This document shows positions 49,426 through 57,989 of a DNA stretch of 64,000 bases, in pieces. Position 1 is the first letter of the stretch. The number at the start of each line of letters is the position of its first letter. The position numbers were made by a program, and so were the translations under genes. Source of the DNA: Aquibium sp. ELW1220 (GTDB lineage Bacteria; Pseudomonadota; Alphaproteobacteria; Rhizobiales; Rhizobiaceae); assembly GCF_030398385.1 (NCBI RefSeq), contig NZ_JAOAOQ010000013.1, positions 86,263 to 150,262 on the forward strand. Direction: 5' to 3'. The notes under the pieces are model-generated. The model ran no database searches. It was not told the origin of the DNA and worked only from the letters and a program-made list of their open reading frames with translations.

Positions 49426-50130
49426 ATGACGCAAGACGGCCTCCTGCCGCTCTACGAACAGGTCAGGCGCAAGCTCCTGTCCGAGATCGAGGACGGTCGC
49501 CTGGCGGAGGGCAGCTTCCTGCCGCCGGAGTTCGAGCTGTGCGAGACCTATGGGGTCAGCCGCATCACGCTGCGCCGCGCGGTGGGGGATCTGTGTGCCG
49601 AAGGACTGCTCGTGCGCCAGCAGGGGCGCGGCACGCTTGTGGCGCCGCGCAAGATGCAGCTGACCATCTCGCTTTCGGGCTTTTCCGACGTGGTCGAGGG
49701 CCGCGGACTGAAGGCGGGCCACCGCATCATCGACAGCGAGGAAAGGGCCGATGCCCCCGCCGTCGCGGCACGCCTCCGGGCGGAGCACGTCTTCCGCTTC
49801 GTCCGGCTGCTGGAGACGGACGACCGGCCGATGACGCTGGAGACGCTCTATTTCGATGCGGTGCGCTTCGCCGATGCGTTCGGCCCGGTCGCGGCCGGCG
49901 GCAGCTTCTTTTCCAGCCTGCGCAGCGCCTATGGCATCGAACCCGCCGGAGCCGAGCGGGTGATAGACGTCGGCTTCGCGGGCGGCAGCGAAGCACCGCT
50001 GCTCGGCGTGTCCGCCACGCAGCCGGTCTACCGGATCGAGAAGCTGGTGCTCGACGGCGAGGGGCGACCGCTCGCCCTGTCGCAATCGGTCACGCCCTGT
50101 CACCTGGTCACGCTCGCCGTCAAGAACTGA
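49426..50130 (+). CDS. GntR/HutC-family regulator with UTRA domain
   Basis: A 234-residue transcription factor: winged helix at about residues 1-72 (PLYEQVRRKLLSEIEDGRL, then YGVSRITLRRAVGDLCAEGLLVR) and a UTRA effector domain after about 90. UTRA domains often bind phosphorylated sugars. It lies 7 bases after the SIS gene, a position like frlR in enterobacteria, so it may sense a glycated-amino-acid phosphate. Confidence 0.92.
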   Translation: MTQDGLLPLYEQVRRKLLSEIEDGRLAEGSFLPPEFELCETYGVSRITLRRAVGDLCAEGLLVRQQGRGTLVAPRKMQLTISLSGFSDVVEGRGLKAGHRIIDSEERADAPAVAARLRAEHVFRFVRLLETDDRPMTLETLYFDAVRFADAFGPVAAGGSFFSSLRSAYGIEPAGAERVIDVGFAGGSEAPLLGVSATQPVYRIEKLVLDGEGRPLALSQSVTPCHLVTLAVKN

Positions 50131-50162
50131 GCCCCGATCTCGGGGCGCAAGGAGGAATTGTC

Positions 50163-51098
50163 ATGAAGGTCTTCGATGCGGCGGCGGTCCATGCGGCACT
50201 GCCCTGGCCCTATCTGATCGGCGCGCTGTCGCAGGCGCATCGCGGGGCGATGCCCGCGTCGGACGTGGTGGTGCAGAGCAACCCCGCAGGCGGCGGCGAG
50301 CAGTTCATCACGCTTCCGGGGTGGATCCCGGGCGGCCCGATCGCCGTGAAGATGGTGGGCGTCTTTGCCGGCAACGAGAGGCTTTCGCCGCCGCAGCCCA
50401 ACGTGCAGGGACTGGTTGCCATGTTCGACGGCGCCACCGGCGCGCCGTTGCTGGTCGCCGACGGCGCGGCGATGACGGCGCGCAAGACCGCCGGCGATTC
50501 GGCGCTGGCCGCCTCGCTGCTCGCGCGCGACGATGCGGAGGTCCTGCTGGTGGTCGGTGCCGGTGCGCTGGCGCCTCATTTCGCTGCCGCGCACATGGCC
50601 GCGCGTCCTTCGCTGAAGCGCGTGCTCGTCTGGAACCGCACGGCGGCCAAGGCAGATGCGGTGGCGGCCGGCCTGCGGCGGGACGGCGTCGATGCGCAGG
50701 CTGCAGGCGACATCGACGCGGCCGTGGCGAGCGCCGACGTGATCACCTGCGTGACCATGTCCGACCGCACTCTGGTCAAGGGCGCGCTGCTCAAGCCAGG
50801 AACGCATCTCGATCTCGTCGGCGCCTACATGAAGAGCCTGCGCGAGACGGACGAGGAGGCGCTCTCGCGGGGCCGGATCTTCGTCGATACCTGGCGCGGA
50901 ATGGAGAATACCGGGGATCTCGGGCCGGCTCTGGCATCGGGCCTCGTGCCGGTGACGGCGATCGCGGGCGATCATTTCGATCTCGCGCAGGGCAGGGTGC
51001 AGGGGCGCCGGTCGGCCCACGAGATCACCATCTTCAAGAATGTCGGCGGCGCGCATCTCGACGTCTTCACCGCAATCGCGCTCAATGATGCCGCGTGA
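50163..51098 (+). CDS. Ornithine cyclodeaminase/mu-crystallin family protein
   Basis: A 311-residue NAD(P)-dependent protein of the ornithine cyclodeaminase, alanine dehydrogenase and ketimine reductase family. It has the early KMVGVFAGNE substrate-side lysine segment, the LLVVGAGALAPHFAAAHM dinucleotide fold and HLDLVGAYMKSLRETD. ATG 50163 follows AAGGAGG. Family members convert ornithine to proline or lysine to pipecolate, or reduce cyclic ketimines. As it is in the FrlB-like operon, an amino acid released by deglycation is a plausible substrate (inference). Confidence 0.88.
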   Translation: MKVFDAAAVHAALPWPYLIGALSQAHRGAMPASDVVVQSNPAGGGEQFITLPGWIPGGPIAVKMVGVFAGNERLSPPQPNVQGLVAMFDGATGAPLLVADGAAMTARKTAGDSALAASLLARDDAEVLLVVGAGALAPHFAAAHMAARPSLKRVLVWNRTAAKADAVAAGLRRDGVDAQAAGDIDAAVASADVITCVTMSDRTLVKGALLKPGTHLDLVGAYMKSLRETDEEALSRGRIFVDTWRGMENTGDLGPALASGLVPVTAIAGDHFDLAQGRVQGRRSAHEITIFKNVGGAHLDVFTAIALNDAA

Positions 51099-51185
51099 GG
51101 GAAACGGGGAATCACCATCAGGGCGATTCGCCGCGATCTCTCGTCAGCATGTCCGGACGGGATAGGCGGAAGGGAGCGGCAGGCG

Positions 51186-52283
51186 GTGGCGAAGACCTCG
51201 AAGGCGACGATCGCGGACGTTGCGCGGCTGGCCGGCGTCTCGACGGCAACGGCAGGACGTGTGCTTGGCCGGTATGGCTACACCCGGGAGGAGACCCGCG
51301 AGCAGGTCATGCGGGCGGCGAGCAAGCTCGGCTACCGCACCAATGCGCTCGCCCGCAGCCTCATCACCGGCAAGACCCGCACCATCGGCGTGGTGGCCGG
51401 CGACATCCAGAACCCGTTCTATGCCTCCATCCTGCGCGGCATTGCCGACGTGGTGGAACGGCGCGATTTCGGGCTGCTGATCGTCAACTCCGACGAGAAT
51501 CTCGACAAGGAGATCCGCGCCGTCAACCTGCTTCTCGAAAAGCAGGTTGACGGGCTGATCGTCTCGCCATGCGACACGCGCAACGCGCGGCACCTGCGCG
51601 ACCTCCACGCGGCGGGGCTGCCGCTCGTGCTGCTCGACCGCAGCGTGGCAGGGCTGGAGGTGGACCGCGTCGGCATCGACAACATCGCGGCTGCCGAGCG
51701 CGCGGTTGTCGCGCTGCTGTCGACCGGCCACCGGCGCATCGGGCTGGTCGGCGAAATGCTGGAAGAACAGGAGGGCGGCTTCGATGGCTTCATCGCGCGT
51801 GGCCTTGCCGGCGAGGTTCTGTCGACGGATACCCTCTATCCGAGCTGGCAGCGCCTGCTCGGCTACCTGCGCGCCCACCGGCAGGCCGGGGTCGCGGTCG
51901 ACACGTCGCTGATCCGCCGGGTCGGTGCCTATTCGGCGGGTGCGGCGCAGGCCGTCGCGCGGACCCTGATCGAACGCCCGGACCGGCCGAGCGCGGTGTT
52001 TGCGACCGACGGCACCATGTCGGAGGGCGTGATCGGCGCCGTGTCGGCGGCCGGGCTGACGCTGCCCGGCGAGCTTTCGCTCGTCTGCTTCGACGATCTG
52101 GATTGGATGAGCTTCCTGTCGCCCGGCATCTCGACGATGGCGCAGCCGCGGCTCGCCATGGGCGATGCCGCGGCCACGCTGCTGCTGGAACGGATCGAGG
52201 GGTCCGAGGCGCCCGTGCGGGCCGTGGTCATGCGGGCCGACCTCATCGAGCGCGGGTCGATCGCAGCCTGGCACGCGCGCTGA
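51186..52283 (+). CDS. LacI-family transcriptional regulator
   Basis: A 365-residue repressor-type protein. The helix-turn-helix is at residues 7-29 (TIADVARLAGVSTATAGRVL) with a hinge region ending in RSLITGKTRTIGVV, and a periplasmic-binding-protein-like effector domain follows. The start is GTG 51186. It is 87 bases after the cyclodeaminase gene on the same strand and probably acts on the TGAGAACG-type operators at 47.35 and 48.31 kb. Confidence 0.93.
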   Translation: MAKTSKATIADVARLAGVSTATAGRVLGRYGYTREETREQVMRAASKLGYRTNALARSLITGKTRTIGVVAGDIQNPFYASILRGIADVVERRDFGLLIVNSDENLDKEIRAVNLLLEKQVDGLIVSPCDTRNARHLRDLHAAGLPLVLLDRSVAGLEVDRVGIDNIAAAERAVVALLSTGHRRIGLVGEMLEEQEGGFDGFIARGLAGEVLSTDTLYPSWQRLLGYLRAHRQAGVAVDTSLIRRVGAYSAGAAQAVARTLIERPDRPSAVFATDGTMSEGVIGAVSAAGLTLPGELSLVCFDDLDWMSFLSPGISTMAQPRLAMGDAAATLLLERIEGSEAPVRAVVMRADLIERGSIAAWHAR

Positions 52284-52410
52284 AAGAGCGCCACGCGGCG
52301 GGCCTCTCTCTCTAAGCGCCGCCGGCGGCCATCAGCGGAGCCGGGTCCTCCGGCTTACTCGACCCCGCGGGAAACCGACGCCTGTCTGCGCCGGCCGCCG
52401 CAGCAGGGTC

Positions 52411-53937
52411 CTACTCGATGTCGAACGACACGCCCTGTGCCAGCGGCAGCGACTTCGAGTAGTTCACCGTGTTGGTGGCGCGGCGCATGTAGGCCTTCCA
52501 GGCGTCCGATCCGCTCTCGCGTCCGCCGCCGGTCTCCTTCTCGCCGCCGAATGCGCCGCCGATCTCCGCGCCGGAGGTTCCGATGTTGACGTTGGCGATT
52601 CCGCAGTCCGAGCCGTCGGCCGACAGGAAGCGCTCCGCCTCGCGGACGTCGAGGGTGAAGATGGAGGAGGAGAGGCCCGCCGCAACCGCGTTGTGGTCTT
52701 CGAGCGCCCGCTCGAAATCTGAGTAGCGCATGACGTAGAGGATCGGCGCGAAGGTTTCCTCCAGCACCGGCCCGCACTGGCCGGGCATTTCCACCAGCGC
52801 CGGCCGAACGTAGAAGGCCGTGTCCCTGCCTGCGTCGGGCACGCGCTCGCCGCCGGTCACCACGCCGCCTTCGGCCTTCGCCGCCGCCAGGGCCTTCTGC
52901 ATGCCGTCGAAGGCTTGGCCGTCGATCAGCGGTCCGACCAGCGCCGTGGTCTCCAGCGGATTGCCGATGGAGACGCTCTCGTAGGCCTTCTTCAGGCGCG
53001 GTACGAGCGCGTCGTAGACGCTGTCATGGACGAACAGTCGGCGCAGCGTGGTGCAGCGCTGGCCGGCCGTACCCATGGCGCCGAAGGCGACCGCGCGCAG
53101 CGCCATGTCGAGATCGGCCGACGGGCAGACGATGCCGGCATTGTTGCCGCCGAGTTCCAGGATCGAGCGCGCGAAGCGCCGGGCGAGCCGCGGTCCGACC
53201 TCGCGGCCCATCCGCGTCGAGCCGGTGGCCGAGACGAGCGCCACCTTGGGGTGGTCGACCAGCGTCTCGCCGACCGCGCGACCGCCGATCAGCACCTGGG
53301 ACAGGTTCTTCGGCGCATCGCCGAACCGCGCCAGCGCGCGCTCGAGGATCGCCTGGGAGGCGAGCCCGGTGAGCGGCGTCTTCTCGGACGGCTTCCAGAC
53401 GATGGTGTTGCCGGCGACCAGTGCCAGCGCGGCGTTCCACGACCAGACAGCGACGGGGAAGTTGAAGGCCGAGATGATGCCGACGACACCGAGCGGGTGC
53501 CAGGTCTCCATCATGCGGTGGCCGGGGCGCTCGGTGGCGATGGTGAGGCCGTAGAGCTGGCGGGAGAGGCCGACGGCGAAGTCGCAGATGTCGATCATCT
53601 CCTGCACCTCGCCCAGGCCCTCCGACGCGATCTTGCCGGCCTCGATCGAGACCAGCCGGCCGAGATCGGCCTTGGCCGCGCGAAGCTCTTCGCCCAGCAG
53701 GCGCACGAGTTCGCCGCGGCGCGGTGCCGGAACGAGGCGCCACGCCCTGAAGGCCTCGTGCGCGGCGTCGATGGCGGCATGGGCCGCCTCGGCGGAGGTC
53801 GTCGCGACGGCGGCGATCTCTTCGCCGCTCACGGGGCTGAAGGAGGCCATGTCGCCGCCGGTCCATGCGGCGCGCGGCACGCCAAGCCTGCCGAGCAGCT
53901 CTGCCGTTTCCCGTTTCACGTCGACGCCAGCACCCAT
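52411..53937 (-). CDS. ALDH7-type aldehyde dehydrogenase (aminoadipate-semialdehyde type)
   Basis: A 508-residue NAD(P)+ aldehyde dehydrogenase. The catalytic cysteine is in GTAGQRCTTLRR, and the catalytic glutamate in LELGGNNAGI. The C-terminal GAEIGGAFGGEKETGGGRES, directly followed by GSDAWKAYMRR, is characteristic of the ALDH7 branch, which oxidises alpha-aminoadipate semialdehyde in lysine breakdown (AmaB, ALDH7A1). Some relatives act on other semialdehydes. The ATG at 53937 is preceded by GGAGAAGAGCG. A LysR gene is divergent from it. Confidence 0.9.
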   Translation of the reverse strand: MGAGVDVKRETAELLGRLGVPRAAWTGGDMASFSPVSGEEIAAVATTSAEAAHAAIDAAHEAFRAWRLVPAPRRGELVRLLGEELRAAKADLGRLVSIEAGKIASEGLGEVQEMIDICDFAVGLSRQLYGLTIATERPGHRMMETWHPLGVVGIISAFNFPVAVWSWNAALALVAGNTIVWKPSEKTPLTGLASQAILERALARFGDAPKNLSQVLIGGRAVGETLVDHPKVALVSATGSTRMGREVGPRLARRFARSILELGGNNAGIVCPSADLDMALRAVAFGAMGTAGQRCTTLRRLFVHDSVYDALVPRLKKAYESVSIGNPLETTALVGPLIDGQAFDGMQKALAAAKAEGGVVTGGERVPDAGRDTAFYVRPALVEMPGQCGPVLEETFAPILYVMRYSDFERALEDHNAVAAGLSSSIFTLDVREAERFLSADGSDCGIANVNIGTSGAEIGGAFGGEKETGGGRESGSDAWKAYMRRATNTVNYSKSLPLAQGVSFDIE

Positions 53938-54070
53938 CGCTCTTCTCCGTTCATGGTGTTCCAGATCGCCCGGACGCAGCGTTCCGGAGCCAGCATCTGG
54001 TAGCCATGTGATAAGCGGCCCGCAACATGCTATCGCATGCTTTCTCGGACTGACTTGATGTGAAAACAGA
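53938..54070. promoter_or_regulatory. Divergent ALDH/LysR promoter with dyad
   Basis: 133 bases between the starts. CATGC-TATC-GCATG (54026-54039) is a perfect 5-bp dyad and the likeliest LysR-type regulator site; it lies 31 bases before the LysR start. No clear -35/-10 was assigned. Confidence 0.5.
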
Positions 54071-54970
54071 ATGAACTTCAATCGTGCCTCCATTCCCGAC
54101 CTGGCTGTGCTGCAGGCTTTCGAAGCGGCGGCACGCCATGGCAATTTCACCAAGGCTGCGGCCGAGCTCCACCTGACGCAGAGCGCGGTCAGCCGCCAGG
54201 TCCGGACGCTGGAAGTCCTGCTCGGCGTACCGCTGTTCGAGCGGTCGCGCCAGCGCGTGCATCTGTCGGTGGCGGGACGGCAGATCCTGCCCAGCGTGCA
54301 GCGCCTGCTCGTCCAATCCGAGGAACTGGTCGTGAAGGCCCGCTCGGCGGGTGACGGCAGCGCCCGGCTGTCGATCGCGTCGCTCCCGACCTTCTGCAAT
54401 CGATGGCTGATGCCGCGGCTGCCGCAGTTCCTGGCGGCCCGCCCGGGGCTGACGGTGGAGATGACGTCGAGGTCGGCACCGTTCGATCTGCAGGACGCGA
54501 ATGTCGACCTGGCGATCCATTTCGGCCAGCCGACCTGGGCCAACGCCACCTGCACCTATCTGTGCAGCGAGGTGATCCTCCCGGTGGCTGCGCCCGCGCT
54601 CGTCCGGCGCGGCGACGTGCTCGGGGCGGCCGACCTTCTTTCGGTGCCGCTGCTGCATCTGGCGACACGGCCGACCCTGTGGGCAGAGTGGTTCCGGCTC
54701 GGTGGCGCGGGCGACGAAAGCGCCTATCGCGGCAGCCGCTTCGACCAGTTCTCCACGGTCATCGAGGCCGTGCTCGGCGGTCTCGGCGTTGCTCTCCTGC
54801 CGAGCTACCTCATCGAATCCGAACTGGCCTCCGGTGCGCTCGTGGTCATTCACGACCTGCCGTTGACGACGGACAACAGCTACTACGTCGTCCTTCCGGA
54901 CGGGCGGAGCCAGCGCTCGCTGGGGCTCGATTTCCAGCAATGGCTCATCGGACAGGTTCGCAGGGACTGA
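54071..54970 (+). CDS. LysR-family regulator (GcvA-like)
   Basis: A 299-residue regulator. The N-terminal helix-turn-helix contains LQAFEAAARHGNFTKAAAEL and LTQSAVSRQVRTLE. The effector domain has DVDLAIHFGQ-like NVDLAIHFGQ and GLGVALLPSYLIESEL, typical of the GcvA/AmpR subgroup. As is normal in the family, it is divergent from its likely target, the ALDH7-type dehydrogenase. Confidence 0.93.
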   Translation: MNFNRASIPDLAVLQAFEAAARHGNFTKAAAELHLTQSAVSRQVRTLEVLLGVPLFERSRQRVHLSVAGRQILPSVQRLLVQSEELVVKARSAGDGSARLSIASLPTFCNRWLMPRLPQFLAARPGLTVEMTSRSAPFDLQDANVDLAIHFGQPTWANATCTYLCSEVILPVAAPALVRRGDVLGAADLLSVPLLHLATRPTLWAEWFRLGGAGDESAYRGSRFDQFSTVIEAVLGGLGVALLPSYLIESELASGALVVIHDLPLTTDNSYYVVLPDGRSQRSLGLDFQQWLIGQVRRD

Positions 54971-55309
54971 GGGGACTGGCGTTCTCGAGGGATTCTGCCT
55001 CCGTCATCCCCGCCCTGTCGACGCTTCACGCCGCTCGCCGGCCGGGCGTACGGGTCATGCCGCCCTCCCGGCGGACGCGATCCCCACGGCCGGCCAGACG
55101 TCGCGGCGATGACGATGGCGAAGCTGGCAGCCGCTGGACGATGTGGCAGCCGGCATCCGGCGCATTCTGCACGCCCTGAGCGAGGCAGTTTCGCGCGATA
55201 ATTTCACATGTGTGTATACATTTTTCGTTGATTTTCGAATTGGCTTTGCTAGCTTTCGAATTCGCTGGGGGGCGAAAATTGCCTGCTGGCAAACGAAGGG
55301 GAGGATCAC
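54971..55309. other. 339-bp gap: repeat-like palindrome and ABC-operon control region
   Basis: No gene is seen. CGTCATCCCCGC (55002-55013) and GCGGCGATGACG (55103-55114) pair with one mismatch, like dispersed intergenic palindromes of alphaproteobacteria. The last 110 bases are A/T-rich: TATACA at 55215-55220 and two TTTCGAATT elements at 55233-55241 and 55254-55262, whose TTCGAA centres are 21 bp apart. That is a likely operator pair for the binding-protein gene. Confidence 0.5.
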
Positions 55310-56380
55310 ATGAAGTTTTTTAGGCCCGTGCTCGGGCTGGCAATGACGTTTGCCGTCGCGCTGGCTCCGGCTGCTCAAGCGCAGGACGAGGTGGAGCTCC
55401 TGCCCGACAACCTGCTCAACCTCAAATCCACCGAGATGACGGAACCGGGCAAGTTCAAGAAGGACGGGCCATACCGGATTGGCATTTCCTTCCCCGGCGT
55501 CGGCAACACCTGGATCGTGCAGATGCACCAGGAGGCCGAGTTCGAGGCGGCGAACAATCCTCAGGTCAAGGAGTTTCTCTTCTCCGAGGCCAACTGGCAG
55601 CCCGCAAAGCAGGTCGCCGATATCGAGGACCTTCTGACGCGCGATCTCGATGCGCTGGTGGTCACGCCGATCGCGTTCCAGCTCGTGAAGAAGCAGATCG
55701 ACGCGGCGCTTGCGACGGGAATCCCGGTGATCACCTTCGGCAACAGCAAGGGTGCACTGGACACCACCGTCGAGATCATGGGCGCTGGCGACTATTTCGG
55801 AGAGGTCGGCGGCACCTTCCTGAAGGAAAAGCTCGGCGGCAAGGGCACGATCTGGGCCTTCCGCGGCGTCGCGGGCGTCGAAGAGGAATCGCAGCGCTAC
55901 GAGGGCTTCCGCCGCGCCATCGACGGGACCGACATCGTCATCGGCGCAGAGGTCTACGGCGACTGGAACTACGCCAAGTCGAAGCAGCTCTGCGAGAACC
56001 TGGTTCTTTCCGGCCAGCCTGTCGACGGCATCTGGTTCTCCGGGGCCGAGATGACCCGCGCCTGCATCGACGTCTTCACGTCGGTGGGCAAGCCGCTCGT
56101 CCCGATGACCGGCGAAGGCAACAACGGCTTCCTGAAGACCTGGAAGGAATCCGGAGTCGAGGCGGTGTCGCCGGTGTTCACCCCCGGCCTCGGCGTCGCC
56201 GTGGTTCGCGCGGCCGTGGCCCTTCTCGAAGGCAAGTCGCTGCACAAGACCTACTTCTCCGCGCCGGAGCCGATGACCAATGCGGACATCGACAGCTACT
56301 ATCGTCCCGACCTGAACGACGCGTTCTGGGTGCCGTCGACGTTGCCCGAGGAAGAGCTGCAGAAGCTGTTCAAGCGCTGA
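55310..56380 (+). CDS. Ribose-type (CUT2) ABC transporter sugar-binding protein
   Basis: A periplasmic binding protein of 356 residues with a signal peptide (about residues 1-24, ending AAQAQ) and a type-1 (RbsB-like) fold: YRIGISFPGVGNTWIVQMH at the start of the mature domain and DALVVTPIAFQLVKKQID. Four genes follow in order with ATPase and two permeases. The ligand pocket cannot be read by eye; the family binds pentoses, hexoses, autoinducer-2 and polyols. GGGGAGG lies ahead of the ATG. Confidence 0.92.
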   Translation: MKFFRPVLGLAMTFAVALAPAAQAQDEVELLPDNLLNLKSTEMTEPGKFKKDGPYRIGISFPGVGNTWIVQMHQEAEFEAANNPQVKEFLFSEANWQPAKQVADIEDLLTRDLDALVVTPIAFQLVKKQIDAALATGIPVITFGNSKGALDTTVEIMGAGDYFGEVGGTFLKEKLGGKGTIWAFRGVAGVEEESQRYEGFRRAIDGTDIVIGAEVYGDWNYAKSKQLCENLVLSGQPVDGIWFSGAEMTRACIDVFTSVGKPLVPMTGEGNNGFLKTWKESGVEAVSPVFTPGLGVAVVRAAVALLEGKSLHKTYFSAPEPMTNADIDSYYRPDLNDAFWVPSTLPEEELQKLFKR

Positions 56381-56414
56381 TCCGCAGCAGTCCGTACACA
56401 ATCGGGGCGGGGCG

Positions 56415-57989
56415 ATGACCGATCCAGGGACGTTGGACCACCATGCCTCCGGCTCGTCAGCCGGGGGCGAGATGGTCCGGTTCGAAGGCGTGACCAAGCG
56501 TTTCGGGGCCAACGTCGCCCTGAAGGACGTCTCGCTGGTCGGGCATGCCGGATCGGTTCATGCCGTGACCGGCGAGAACGGCGCCGGCAAGTCCACCCTC
56601 ATGAACCTGCTCGCCGGCGTGCACCAGCCGTCGGCGGGAACGATCTACCTCCATGGAAAGCCGGTCGTTCTCGCCGGCCCGCGCGCAGCGCAACAGGCCG
56701 GCATATCGACCGTCTACCAGGAACTGACGCTTCTGCCGAACCTGACGGTCGCGGAGAACCTCTATCTCGGACGCGAGCCGCGACGGCTTGGCATGGTGGA
56801 CCGCTCGGCCATGCGTCGCGAGGCGCGCAGCGTGTTCGCGCGGATCGAGGTCGATCTCGATCCCGACGCCCATTGCGGCGACCTGACCATCGCGCAGCAG
56901 CAGATGGTCGAGATCGCCAAGGGCGTGGCGGTCGACGCGCGCGTCTTCATCTTCGACGAGCCGACGGCCGCGCTGAACGGTCCGGAGATCGAGAAACTCG
57001 AGCGGCTCATCATGTCGCTCAAGCGCGGCGGCAACCTCGTCTTCTACATCAGCCATCGGCTCGACGAGATCTTCCGGTTCTGCGACACGATCAGCGTCAT
57101 GAAGGACGGCAGCCACGTGGCGACGCAGCCGGCCTCCGAACTGACCCGGGACACGCTCGTTTCGCTGATGGTCGGACGTTCGCTCGATCGCTTCTTCCCG
57201 CATCGCGGCACCGTCAGGCCGGAAGCGCCGCTGGCGATCGACGTGCGCGGGCTGGTTCCCGTCGCTGGTGCGCCGGCGGTGACCTTCGCCCTGCGGCGCG
57301 GCGAGATCCTCGGCCTGACGGGCCTCGAGGGGCAGGGCCAGCGCGAGATAATCCGTGCGGTGGCCGGTCAGATCGCGCCCGTCTCGGGCGAAGTCGTGCA
57401 TCATGCGAAGGACGGCACGTCCACCGGCCTCGCGCCGTCGCCGGTCGCGGTGGCTCGCACGGGCATCGGCTTCGTGCCCGAGGACCGCAAGTCGGAAGGG
57501 CTCTTCCTGCCGCTCGCCATCGAGCGGAACATCGGCATCGGCATGATGCGCCGTTCCTCGATCTGGAGCCGCGCGCGCATCGATCGCCCGCGTCTGACCG
57601 GGCTGCTCGAAAGCATGAACGTGCGCGCGACGGGACCGCAGCAGGAGGTCCAGGCGCTGTCGGGCGGCAACCAGCAGAAGGTGCTCATCGGCCGCTGGCT
57701 GGCGGCAGGCGTCGACATCCTCCTGGTGGAGGAGCCGACCCGCGGCGTCGACGTCGGCGCGAAATCCGAGATCTACACGCTGCTGCGCGCCTTCGCCGAC
57801 GACGGCGGTGCTGTGTTGATGACGTCGAGCGAACTCTCGGAACACATCGGCCTGTGCGATCGCATCCTCGTGGTGCGGGAAGGCAGGCTCGTGGCCGAGA
57901 TGCCCGGCGCCGTCGCCACCGAGGAGACCATCATGACCTCCGCGCTGACCGGAGCGCCCTTCCGGGCCCATGCAGGAGCCGCAGCGTGA
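56415..57989 (+). CDS. CUT2 ABC transporter ATP-binding protein (two domains)
   Basis: A 524-residue fused double ATPase of the RbsA/MglA type. The first domain has Walker A GENGAGKST and Walker B VFIFDEPTAALN. The second has a degenerate Walker A (GLEGQGQRE) and a full signature LSGGNQQKV and LVEEPTRGVDVGAK, as is normal in this family. It follows the binding-protein gene by 34 bases and overlaps the first permease gene by GTGA. Confidence 0.95.
   Translation: MTDPGTLDHHASGSSAGGEMVRFEGVTKRFGANVALKDVSLVGHAGSVHAVTGENGAGKSTLMNLLAGVHQPSAGTIYLHGKPVVLAGPRAAQQAGISTVYQELTLLPNLTVAENLYLGREPRRLGMVDRSAMRREARSVFARIEVDLDPDAHCGDLTIAQQQMVEIAKGVAVDARVFIFDEPTAALNGPEIEKLERLIMSLKRGGNLVFYISHRLDEIFRFCDTISVMKDGSHVATQPASELTRDTLVSLMVGRSLDRFFPHRGTVRPEAPLAIDVRGLVPVAGAPAVTFALRRGEILGLTGLEGQGQREIIRAVAGQIAPVSGEVVHHAKDGTSTGLAPSPVAVARTGIGFVPEDRKSEGLFLPLAIERNIGIGMMRRSSIWSRARIDRPRLTGLLESMNVRATGPQQEVQALSGGNQQKVLIGRWLAAGVDILLVEEPTRGVDVGAKSEIYTLLRAFADDGGAVLMTSSELSEHIGLCDRILVVREGRLVAEMPGAVATEETIMTSALTGAPFRAHAGAAA

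Noticed and set aside
52284..52410. Terminator between the convergent LacI and ALDH genes
   Set aside because: Only short imperfect GC stems are visible, with no T run.
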